Part shown: in pieces, positions 1-5,509 of the stretch
How positions within the stretch are numbered: the stretch's first letter is position 1
How the letters are laid out: each line of letters starts with the position of its first letter
Origin: Betaproteobacteria bacterium
GTDB lineage: Bacteria; Pseudomonadota; Gammaproteobacteria; Burkholderiales; Burkholderiaceae_C
Direction: 5' to 3'
DNA length: 5,509 bases
NCBI GenBank assembly: GCA_009922295.1
Contig: RFWA01000184.1
Span: 1 to 5,509 of the forward strand
The notes under the pieces: model-generated
Database searches by the model: none
The model's input: only the letters and a program-made list of their open reading frames with translations
Told to the model about the DNA's origin: nothing
Program-made: the position numbers and the translations under genes

Positions 1-698
1 TCATCAGCCACGCCGACAAGTCTGACTTTGTGGTGCTGTTTGCCGCGACCGATGTGGAAGAAACAGCCCGCGGCCCCAAGAAAAAAATCACCGGCTTTTT
101 GGTTGACCTGGACAGCCCGGGCCTGACGGTGCGGCGCGGCCCGGCCTGTGTCTCGCACCGCGGTTACCACCAGAGCGAGCTGTTTTTCAGTGACTGCCGG
201 GTGCCGGTGGGCAACCGACTGGGCGAGGAGGGCAAGGGCTTCGACCTGATGGGTGAGTGGCTGGGCGCTACCCGGCTCACCGTGGCCGCCACCAGCGTCG
301 GGCGCGGGCGCCGGGTGTTGGACATGGCGACCCAATGGGCGGCCACGCGGCAGCAGTTCGGGCAGCCGATCGGGCGTTTTCAGGGCACGGGTTTCAAGCT
401 GGCCGACATGGCCACTGAGCTGGAGGCGGCTGAGTTGCTGACGCTGCAAGCGGCCTGGAAGTGCGACCAAGGCCGCATGACCGATTCGGATGCGGCCATG
501 GCCAAGCTGTTCGCCTCCGAGGCGCTGGCCCGCATCACCGACCAGACCCTGCAGATTTTCGGCGGCATGGGTCTGATGAGCGAGCTGCCCATCGAGCGCT
601 TTTGGCGCGATGCCCGGGTGGAGCGCATTTGGGACGGCACCAGTGAAATCCAGCGCCACATCATTTCGCGCGCCATGCTGCGCCCACTCGGCGCCTGA
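1..698 (+). CDS. Acyl-CoA dehydrogenase, C-terminal part (5' end outside window)
   Basis: FAD-dependent acyl-CoA dehydrogenase, expected to introduce a 2,3-double bond into an acyl-CoA and pass electrons to ETF in the cytoplasm. The frame is open from base 3 to the TGA at 696-698 (231 codons), so the N-terminal helical domain and part of the middle beta-barrel lie upstream; the ATG at 30 is internal. Visible parts are the end of the beta domain (ITGFLVDLDSPGL, then SELFFSDCRVP) and the C-terminal helix bundle. The bundle has the FAD/dimer motif RQQFGQPIGRFQ, the segment LQIFGGMGLMSELPIERFWR and the terminal signature IWDGTSEIQRHIISR. In MCAD-type enzymes the catalytic base is Glu in YEGT; here that position is Asp (codon 633-635). 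The alternative IVD/LCAD base position appears to be Thr. The AAWK-D-G-x-T-x-x-DAAM-K stretch recalls CaiA (crotonobetainyl-CoA reductase). It is first visible gene of a three-gene operon. Family is certain; substrate is unknown. Confidence 0.95.
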   Translation, partial: ISHADKSDFVVLFAATDVEETARGPKKKITGFLVDLDSPGLTVRRGPACVSHRGYHQSELFFSDCRVPVGNRLGEEGKGFDLMGEWLGATRLTVAATSVGRGRRVLDMATQWAATRQQFGQPIGRFQGTGFKLADMATELEAAELLTLQAAWKCDQGRMTDSDAAMAKLFASEALARITDQTLQIFGGMGLMSELPIERFWRDARVERIWDGTSEIQRHIISRAMLRPLGA

Positions 699-700
699 GC

Positions 701-2779
701 ATGCAGCCTGCTCCTGCCGCCACCGACCCATTGCGGCGCTTGCTGTCGCCACGCCATGTGGCGGTGTTTGGCGGGCGTGCCGCCGCCGAGGTGGTGCGGC
801 AATGCCAACACCTCGGCTTTGCCGGCGAGATTTGGCCGGTGCATCCGCGCCACGAATTCATGGAGGGCCTTCGCTGCTACCCGGATGTGGCAGCGCTGCC
901 TGCTGCGCCTGACGCCAGTTTCATCGCGGTGCCGCGGCAAGGCACCATTGAGCTGGTGGCAGAACTCTCTGCCCGTGGCGCAGGCGGGGTGATTTGCTAC
1001 GCCTCCGGCTTTGCCGAAGTGGGTGGCGAGGGCATTGCCTTGCAGCAGCAACTGGCGGCGGCAGCAGGCGACATGGCGCTGCTCGGCCCCAATTGCTATG
1101 GCATGCTCAATTACCTGGATGGCGTGGCGCTGTGGCCGGACCAGCACGGCGGGCAGCGGCTTGAGCGCGGGGTGGCCATCGTGACCCAGAGCGGCAACAT
1201 AGGGCTTAACCTCACCATGCAGACGCGCGGCCTGCCGCTGGCCTGCCTGATCACGGTGGGCAACAAGGCCGGCGCCAGCATCGAGGCCATCGTCGAGGCT
1301 CTGCTGCTCGACCCCCGCATCAGTGCCATTGGCCTGCACATTGAAGGACTGGACGACATCGCCGCGTTTTCCCGGGTGGCCCTGCAAGCGCTGCACCAGC
1401 GGGTGCCGCTGGTGGCGCTCAAGGCCGGTAGCTCGGACCTGGGCGCGCAAATCACCATGAGCCACACCAGCTCGCTGGCCGGGCCGGACGCGCTGTACCA
1501 AGCCCTCTTTCAGCGCCTGGGTGTGGCGCGGGCGCATGACCCAGCCGGTTTGCTGGAGACCCTGAAGTTTTTGCATGTGCACGGCGCCCTGCCGGGCCGG
1601 CGCATCGTTTCTGCCAGTTGCTCGGGAGGCGAGGCCTCACTGGTGGCCGACCTGGCGCAGGCGCGCGGCCTGGAGATGCCAGCCTTGCCGGCACCCGCGC
1701 AGCAGCGCCTGCACACGGTGTTGGGTGACAAAGTGAATGTGGCCAACCCGCTGGATTACCACACCTACATCTGGGGCGACCTGGCGGCCCAGACCGAGTG
1801 CTTTGCCGGCCTGCTGGACTGCCGCTTTGACGCCCACTTGCTGGTGTTGGATTTTCCCCGGCAGGACCGCTGTGCGGCGGACGCCTGGCAGACCACGGTC
1901 GACGCCTTCATTGCCGCACAGGCTGGCCATGGCGCACGTGGGGTGCTGGTGGCCTCAATGCCCGAGGGCCTGCCAGAGCCTGTGGCCCGCCAGTTGCTGG
2001 CCCGGGGCATTGCCCCGATGCAGGGCTTGCCCGACTGTCTGGACGCGATCGGCCATGCGGCTGACATTGGCGCGGCACAACACCGGGCGGCCATGATCAC
2101 GCCCTTGCAGGCGCCCCTGCCCTTGACGCTGGCGGGCGCCCGGTTGCTCGATGAAGCCAGCGCTAAACAGGCTCTGGCCCGGTTTGGCGTGCCGGTGCCC
2201 GTCGGGCAGGTGCTGGGCCGGGCACAGGTGCTGCCGTACGCTGCCGCCTTGGGTTACCCGGTGGTGCTGAAAGCACTGGCACCGGGGCTGGCGCACAAGA
2301 CCGAAGCAGGGGCGGTGCGGCTCAACCTGCAGAACGACGCCGAACTCGATGCCGCCTTGACCGCCATGGCGCCCCTGTCCGAGCAATTTCTGGTGGAGCA
2401 GATGGTGCGCGGCGCCCTGGCCGAGTTGCTGGTGGGTGTGCAGCGTGATCCGCAATTTGGCCTGACACTGACCCTGGGCGCGGGTGGGGTGTTTGTGGAA
2501 CTGCTGCGCGACAGCGTGACGCTGCTGCTGCCGCTGACCCGTGCTGATCTGCTGCAAGCACTCCAGACCCTGCAGATGTGGCCCATGGTCACCGGCTACC
2601 GGGGTCGCGGGCACGGCGATGTGGATGCCTTGCTGGATGCCATTCAGGCCATCCTGGCTTTTGCCGCAGCCCATGCCGACCGCCTGCTGGAGCTCGACGT
2701 CAACCCCCTGCTGGTGCTGCCGGTAGGCCGTGGGGTGTTGGCCGTCGACGCGCTGATTCGACTTGCCGATGAGGAGTAA
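701..2779 (+). CDS. NDP-forming acyl-CoA synthetase (acetate-CoA ligase family, fused alpha-beta, 692 aa)
   Basis: Acyl-CoA synthetase of the ADP-forming superfamily (related to archaeal ACD, Pat-type domains and succinyl-CoA synthetase). It should make an acyl-CoA from acid, CoA and ATP through phosphohistidine intermediates in the cytosol. Domains in order: CoA-binding Rossmann domain (about 10-140, with LLGPNCYGMLN at 127-137); first flavodoxin-like ligase domain (about 155-290, VTQSGN at 161-166); second ligase domain (about 300-455); ATP-grasp domain (about 475-692). The likely phosphorylated His is H255 in SHTSSLAG, where SHTGALAG is more usual. The second relay His is H532 in LAHKTEAGAV. 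The metal/phosphate end is ELDVNPLL (664-671), and ELLVGVQRDPQFG (575-587) is a typical ATP-grasp strand. Length fits single-chain bacterial members. The ATG lies 2 bases after the dehydrogenase stop with no clear Shine-Dalgarno, suggesting translational coupling. Feruloyl-CoA synthetase FerA of Sphingobium belongs to this architecture, so aromatic acids are one possible substrate class, but this is not shown. Confidence 0.93.
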   Translation: MQPAPAATDPLRRLLSPRHVAVFGGRAAAEVVRQCQHLGFAGEIWPVHPRHEFMEGLRCYPDVAALPAAPDASFIAVPRQGTIELVAELSARGAGGVICYASGFAEVGGEGIALQQQLAAAAGDMALLGPNCYGMLNYLDGVALWPDQHGGQRLERGVAIVTQSGNIGLNLTMQTRGLPLACLITVGNKAGASIEAIVEALLLDPRISAIGLHIEGLDDIAAFSRVALQALHQRVPLVALKAGSSDLGAQITMSHTSSLAGPDALYQALFQRLGVARAHDPAGLLETLKFLHVHGALPGRRIVSASCSGGEASLVADLAQARGLEMPALPAPAQQRLHTVLGDKVNVANPLDYHTYIWGDLAAQTECFAGLLDCRFDAHLLVLDFPRQDRCAADAWQTTVDAFIAAQAGHGARGVLVASMPEGLPEPVARQLLARGIAPMQGLPDCLDAIGHAADIGAAQHRAAMITPLQAPLPLTLAGARLLDEASAKQALARFGVPVPVGQVLGRAQVLPYAAALGYPVVLKALAPGLAHKTEAGAVRLNLQNDAELDAALTAMAPLSEQFLVEQMVRGALAELLVGVQRDPQFGLTLTLGAGGVFVELLRDSVTLLLPLTRADLLQALQTLQMWPMVTGYRGRGHGDVDALLDAIQAILAFAAAHADRLLELDVNPLLVLPVGRGVLAVDALIRLADEE

Positions 2780-2782
2780 CTG

Positions 2783-3517
2783 ATGAACCCAGCCGTGCGC
2801 ATTGCGGTCGACGACGGTGTCCTCACCGTCACCCTGGACCGGCCCAAGGCCAACGCCATTGATGTCGCCACCAGCCTGGCGCTGCACGCTGCTTTCTTGC
2901 GGCTTCAGCAGGATCGGGGTTGGGATTTGTCTGCTGCCGTGGCGGGCGAGGCGATTAATGCTGACCATGGCCCGGGTGGTTTTGCCGGCCTGACCGAGTT
3001 TTTTACGCTGGACAAGCCGGTGATCGCCGCCGTCAATGGCCTGGCCATCGGTGGCGGTTTTGAACTGGCACTGGCTGCCGACCTGATGGTGGCCGCCGAC
3101 ACCGCCGAGTTCGCCCTGCCCGAAGTCAAGCTGGGCATGATGGCGGATTCAGGCGGTGTGCTGCGCTTGCCTAAACGTTTACCGCGTGCGATCGCTGCTG
3201 AACTGTTGCTGACCGGGCGGCGCATGGGCGCGGCGGAGGCCCAAAGTTGGGGCTTGGTGAACCGGGTGGTCCCGCTGGCCGATTTGGCCGCTGCCACGCA
3301 GGCGTTGGCCCGCGAACTGGTGGCCGCTGCGCCCTTGGCCCTGGCCGCCATCAAGCAGGTGTTGCGGGCCACCGAGGCGGCGGCAGTGGAAGACGGCTAT
3401 CGGGTGCTGCGCAGCGGGGGACTGCCAGCCTACCGCGGCATGCTGACTTCCGCCGACGCGCAGGAGGGGCCGCAGGCCTTTGCCGAGAAGCGCCAACCGG
3501 TGTGGCGTGGTGTTTGA
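2783..3517 (+). CDS. caiD: CaiD-like enoyl-CoA hydratase (crotonase family) with a 17-residue internal gap
   Basis: Crotonase-superfamily protein most like carnitinyl-CoA dehydratase CaiD, which hydrates an enoyl-CoA. From my memory of E. coli CaiD (261 aa), the match is close throughout: LDRPKANAID, ADHGPGGFAGLTEFF, LDKPVIAAVNG, GGGFELALAAD, FALPEVKLG, DSGGVLRLPK, LTGRRMGA, EGPQAFAEKRQPVW. The two catalytic glutamates E111 and E131 of CaiD correspond to E94 and E114 here. Both are offset by exactly 17, which equals the length difference (244 versus 261). The missing block falls between LQQD (41-44) and GWDLSAA (46-52). There the family has strand RVAIITG, then the oxyanion loop FFSA; here one Arg (R45) bridges the gap. 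Folding or activity may therefore be impaired, or the sequence may carry an assembly gap. The start is supported by GAGGAG at 2771-2776, overlapping the end of the preceding gene and 6 bases before the ATG. The symbol marks the nearest family only; carnitine as substrate is not supported. Confidence 0.88.
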   Translation: MNPAVRIAVDDGVLTVTLDRPKANAIDVATSLALHAAFLRLQQDRGWDLSAAVAGEAINADHGPGGFAGLTEFFTLDKPVIAAVNGLAIGGGFELALAADLMVAADTAEFALPEVKLGMMADSGGVLRLPKRLPRAIAAELLLTGRRMGAAEAQSWGLVNRVVPLADLAAATQALARELVAAAPLALAAIKQVLRATEAAAVEDGYRVLRSGGLPAYRGMLTSADAQEGPQAFAEKRQPVWRGV

Positions 3518-3520
3518 CAG

Positions 3521-3582
3521 TTTTGCTATTTAAATAATAGCTAACTTGTCAATAAATACGGGGCTTAGAGCCTGTTTTGACC
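3521..3582. repeat. AT-rich hairpin element in convergent gap (putative Comamonadaceae-type intergenic repeat)
   Basis: The gap between the two convergent units holds a perfect 6-bp inverted repeat, GCTATT-TAAAT-AATAGC (3525-3541), preceded by TTTT. It is followed about 20 bases later by GGCT-TAG-AGCC (3562-3572) and CTGTTTTGACC. I recall similar elements with the same order (TTTTGCTAT...ATAGC, then a GGGCTAGAG-like tail) scattered between genes of Rhodoferax, Polaromonas and Acidovorax. That identity is from memory and only one copy is present here. The position between two 3' ends would suit a bidirectional transcription end, but neither stem is followed by a proper U-run, so I do not call an intrinsic terminator. 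Nothing else is evident in the 88-base gap. Confidence 0.45.
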
Positions 3583-3605
3583 ATTAATTACGGCCTTGCC
3601 CGCCC

Positions 3606-4406
3606 TTACAAGCGATCACAACCCATCGCCAAGGCCTGGTCTTGCATGTCCAGACAGACCCGGTAGGCCGCCAGATCGATGACTTCAAAACCACCGATGA
3701 ACAAGGCCCCTAGGGTGGTAGCGAGTGCCGCTGACTGCACCGCCTGCCCCAGTGCTGTGCGCAGTGCGGCCAGGTCGCCATCGCTGGTGCTGGCAGCGGT
3801 GATCAGCGGAAGGCCCGGGTAGGGTGCGCTTTCGCCGATGACTTGCAGGCCGGTGCTGCTGTCGGGCCAATGGGCCTGAATGCCCGCCAGGCTCACGCAG
3901 TCAATGCTGGCGATATCGGCCAGCCCGTCACGCACCATCTCCACAGAACGGAGGTGGCTGCCAGACGCCACTGCCCGGCCAAAGAAGCGACCGCCCTCGG
4001 CCAAGGGAGCCACCCTAGCGCGCAGACTGTTGTAGCCAGATTGGGAGTCTGTGCTGTTGTAGGCCACGCTGCGGCCCCGAAAATCGGCCAGCGATTGATT
4101 GCTATCTTCGGCGCGGGCCACCAGTTGGCTGCGGCAGAGGTGGCCGATGCTGCCCGGGACCTGGTAGCAAAAGGTGCCAACCAGCCGGACCCGGCCCGCC
4201 AGGTGCGTCATCAGCGGGTAACCACAGGCCTGGCTGAGCAACAGACCCGGCTCGAGCCAATGGCTGGGGAGTTCGCTCGGCCATCTCACCTGCAGCGGCA
4301 GGTGCCTTAAGCCCTGGGCTGCCAACAGCGCCTTCAGACGCTCCCAAAAGGCCTCAACATGGTGCGGCGTGGCCAGGTACATGGGCAGCGATGCCGTGAC
4401 TTGCAT
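3606..4406 (-). CDS. PhnD-like phosphate/phosphonate-type substrate-binding protein, no signal peptide (266 aa)
   Basis: Type-2 periplasmic-binding-protein fold of the PhnD (Phosphonate-bd) group. Supporting segments, numbered from the ATG at 4406, are ASLPMY (5-10), LLLSQACGYPL (55-65), LADFRGRSVAYNSTDSQSGYN (106-126, with family core NSxDSQSGYN), ASGSHLRSVEMVRDGLADIA (147-166) and SIDCVS (167-172). Such proteins bind small anionic or zwitterionic ligands. Unlike transport PhnD, the N-terminus has no hydrophobic signal sequence or lipobox, so it is probably cytoplasmic, and no ABC permease or ATPase is adjacent. A ligand-sensing or accessory role is possible but unproven. Start choice: a TTG at 4433 would give 9 more residues (MSRTGSANT) and a 4-base TTGA overlap with the upstream stop. 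I prefer the ATG because it directly precedes the conserved TASLPMY start. It lies 23 bases after the desaturase stop, implying co-transcription. The stop is TAA at 3608-3606. The family call is firm; the ligand is unknown. Confidence 0.85.
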   Translation of the reverse strand: MQVTASLPMYLATPHHVEAFWERLKALLAAQGLRHLPLQVRWPSELPSHWLEPGLLLSQACGYPLMTHLAGRVRLVGTFCYQVPGSIGHLCRSQLVARAEDSNQSLADFRGRSVAYNSTDSQSGYNSLRARVAPLAEGGRFFGRAVASGSHLRSVEMVRDGLADIASIDCVSLAGIQAHWPDSSTGLQVIGESAPYPGLPLITAASTSDGDLAALRTALGQAVQSAALATTLGALFIGGFEVIDLAAYRVCLDMQDQALAMGCDRL

Positions 4407-4429
4407 GGTGTTGGCGCTGCCTGTGCGGC

Positions 4430-5347
4430 TCAAGGCTTAAAGCCCGGGTGGATGGGCGAGTCAACCGGCCTCAAGGCATGGCGCCACAGCAAGCGCCCAT
4501 AACCTTTCACCAAGAAGCCACCATTGCGCTGCAGGTAGCCCTCGCGGTCGGCCCGGTAGGCGGCCGGAATGCGGTACCAAGCCAGGCCGGGATGGGCGTG
4601 GTGAACGGCGTGGTAGTTGTTGTTCAGGTACAGCAACTGCCAGGGCCAGGCTGCCTCATTGATCACGATGCGGTGGGCTGGCACAGCGGCCGGTCGGTGC
4701 TCGTAGAAAGAGCGCAGCATGGCCAGCCCCAGCGCCGGGTAGGCAATGCCCAGCAGGTAGTGCAGCGGCGTGAGGCCGGCCACGGCGTTGGCCCACCACA
4801 GCATTGGCAGCAACAGCAGCAGGTGCACCAGCCAGTCGCCCAGGTAGGTGAAGTCACGCCGCCACATCGCGGCCAGCAAGTGCCACCAGGCCGACGAGAT
4901 GGCCAGCAGAGGCCCCAGCAAGAGCCGCCCCACCACTGTGCGCAGCGCCCATTGCAGGGCCTGCCAGGCAGGCAAACCCTGTTGATAAGCCGTGGCGTTG
5001 ACGTAATTGCCCTCGGGGTCCAGCCCGGGCGCGGTCAGTCGTGCGTCGCGGTGGTGGAGCAGGTGGCTGTCGCGGTAGATCGCAAAGGGGTACCAGACGC
5101 TGATCGGAAACACGCCGAACAGTTGGTTCAAAGCGGCATGGCGGGTAGGGTGGCCGTGCAACAGCTCGTGCTGAAGGCTCAGGTGCCAGGCCGCGACCAG
5201 CACCAGCCCGACCTGGCCCATCCCGGCCGGCAGGGCCCGGTAGAACAGCAACAGGGCCAGCCAGGCGCCATGGACGGCGACGATCAGCAGCCAGGTGGGC
5301 CACTCGATCGACGGGCCTGCTTGCTTTGCCTTGGTGGGGTTCAGCAT
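4430..5347 (-). CDS. Fatty acid desaturase family membrane protein (305 aa)
   Basis: Integral membrane di-iron desaturase/hydroxylase of the fatty acid desaturase superfamily (Pfam FA_desaturase type). All three histidine boxes are present, numbered from the ATG at 5347: HELLHGH (60-66), HLLHH (95-99) and NNNYHAVHH (242-250). EHRP (216-219) is also conserved in many relatives. Hydrophobic segments lie at about 18-39, 46-63, 140-162, 172-191 and 194-211, fitting the usual arrangement with the boxes on the cytoplasmic face. It would use O2 and an electron donor to desaturate or hydroxylate a lipid-like substrate; regiospecificity and substrate cannot be deduced. Start choice: a TTG at 5362 extends the frame by 5 residues (MILSP), but the ATG gives the normal MLNPTKAKQ beginning. 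Neither has a good Shine-Dalgarno. It is first gene of a two-gene minus-strand unit with the PhnD-like gene, and is divergent from a probable LysR regulator. Confidence 0.92.
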   Translation of the reverse strand: MLNPTKAKQAGPSIEWPTWLLIVAVHGAWLALLLFYRALPAGMGQVGLVLVAAWHLSLQHELLHGHPTRHAALNQLFGVFPISVWYPFAIYRDSHLLHHRDARLTAPGLDPEGNYVNATAYQQGLPAWQALQWALRTVVGRLLLGPLLAISSAWWHLLAAMWRRDFTYLGDWLVHLLLLLPMLWWANAVAGLTPLHYLLGIAYPALGLAMLRSFYEHRPAAVPAHRIVINEAAWPWQLLYLNNNYHAVHHAHPGLAWYRIPAAYRADREGYLQRNGGFLVKGYGRLLWRHALRPVDSPIHPGFKP

Positions 5348-5437
5348 AGGACTAAGAATCAATAAAAGACATGGGTTATGCGGTGGCTGGTACCTATTTT
5401 AATAAGACAATACCAAGCGTATCAGCCAATTATTGTC
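5348..5437. promoter_or_regulatory. Divergent promoter/operator region with inverted repeats
   Basis: This AT-rich 90-base region separates the desaturase start from the divergent frame at 5438, in contrast to the GC-rich genes on its left. It contains a perfect 7-bp inverted repeat, GACAATA (5406-5412) and TATTGTC (5431-5437), with 18 bases between the arms. The right arm abuts the ATG of the rightward gene. Overlapping the left arm is a second palindrome, ATAC-CAAGC-GTAT (5410-5422). It resembles the ATAC-N7-GTAT type of LysR binding site but has a 5-base spacer. On the minus strand, TATTAAAAT near 5396-5405 is a possible -10 for the desaturase; no convincing -35 was found at normal spacing. 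This would suit a site where the LysR protein represses itself and controls the desaturase, which is inference. Confidence 0.4.
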
Positions 5438-5509
5438 ATGAAATCTATTCATAAAAATCATGGATTAGAGCGGCATCTGTTTCTACGCCGACTGCCGCCA
5501 CTGCACAGC
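5438..5509 (+). CDS. Probable LysR-family transcriptional regulator, N-terminal fragment (runs off right edge)
   Basis: An ATG at 5438 opens a frame of 24 codons that reaches the window end without a stop. Residues 16-24 read LRRLPPLHS. GcvA-like LysR regulators typically begin with RRLPPL followed by a small polar residue and then LRAFEAAARH, entering the winged-helix DNA-binding domain. The visible part ends just where that helix would start. The first 15 residues (MKSIHKNHGLERHLF) are a short, non-conserved lead. No Shine-Dalgarno is evident before the ATG, and the frame is open further upstream with no better start. The divergent orientation and the shared inverted-repeat region fit the common LysR habit of controlling the neighbouring unit. 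The call rests on a short match, so a chance resemblance is possible; the next 100 bases would settle it. Confidence 0.6.
   Translation, partial: MKSIHKNHGLERHLFLRRLPPLHS

Noticed and set aside
380..1582. Long minus-strand open frame (400 codons) opposite the dehydrogenase and ligase genes
   Set aside because: It lies antisense to two clearly recognised proteins, is rich in Arg, Gln, His and Ala as expected for shadows of high-GC codons, and shows no family motif.
1955..2968. Minus-strand open frame (337 codons) opposite the ligase and hydratase
   Set aside because: Low-complexity Gln/His/Gly-rich translation without recognisable domains, spanning two real genes on the other strand.
3525..3541. 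Rho-independent terminator for the hydratase operon
   Set aside because: The stem is only 6 bp and AT-rich, and it is followed by TAACTTG rather than a U-run on the plus strand and by AAAACTG on the minus strand.
4798..4830. CAG/CAA-rich tract that looks like a microsatellite
   Set aside because: It is the reverse complement of a leucine-rich transmembrane segment of the desaturase and is not a regular tandem repeat.
4448..5365. Plus-strand open frame (305 codons) opposite the desaturase
   Set aside because: The minus strand encodes a protein with three intact histidine boxes and membrane segments; the plus-strand translation is Gln/Val/Gly-rich shadow sequence.
1..5509. CRISPR arrays, tRNA or rRNA genes, insertion sequence ends
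   Set aside because: No regularly spaced direct repeats, cloverleaf-like segments, ribosomal motifs or transposase frames were seen on either strand.

Overview
The window looks like chromosomal DNA from a high-GC betaproteobacterium, most likely a Burkholderiales/Comamonadaceae-type organism (Rhodoferax or Polaromonas-like). This rests on the GC-rich, strongly biased third codon positions, the protein families present, and a short AT-rich hairpin element (GCTATT-N5-AATAGC plus a GGGCTTAGAGCC tail) that resembles an intergenic repeat I remember from that family. The assignment is an inference, because no marker gene is present.

Left half (1-3517, + strand): a tight three-gene acyl-CoA operon. 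It holds the C-terminal part of an acyl-CoA dehydrogenase (entering from the left edge), a 692-residue NDP-forming acyl-CoA synthetase with fused alpha and beta halves, and a CaiD-like enoyl-CoA hydratase. Intergenic gaps are 2 and 3 bases. Together they could activate a carboxylic acid to its CoA thioester, oxidise it to a 2-enoyl-CoA and hydrate it. The substrate cannot be read from the sequence. The dehydrogenase resembles the CaiA branch and the hydratase resembles CaiD, but no CaiB or AMP-forming CaiC is visible. The hydratase lacks 17 residues relative to E. coli CaiD. The gap is clean and in frame, and it removes a core strand and the first oxyanion-hole loop. This is the most striking anomaly in the window.

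Middle (3518-3605): an 88-base convergent gap carrying the AT-rich hairpin element.

Right half (3606-5347, - strand): a two-gene unit read right to left. The first gene is a membrane fatty-acid-desaturase-family protein with all three histidine boxes. The second is a PhnD-like periplasmic-binding-protein fold with no signal peptide. Upstream of them is an AT-rich intergenic region of about 90 bases with a 7-base perfect inverted repeat and a nested small palindrome. A divergent reading frame starts at 5438 and runs off the right edge; its residues RRLPPLHS match the usual beginning of a LysR-family regulator. The layout regulator <-> desaturase-binding protein suggests a LysR-controlled unit whose ligand and product are unknown.
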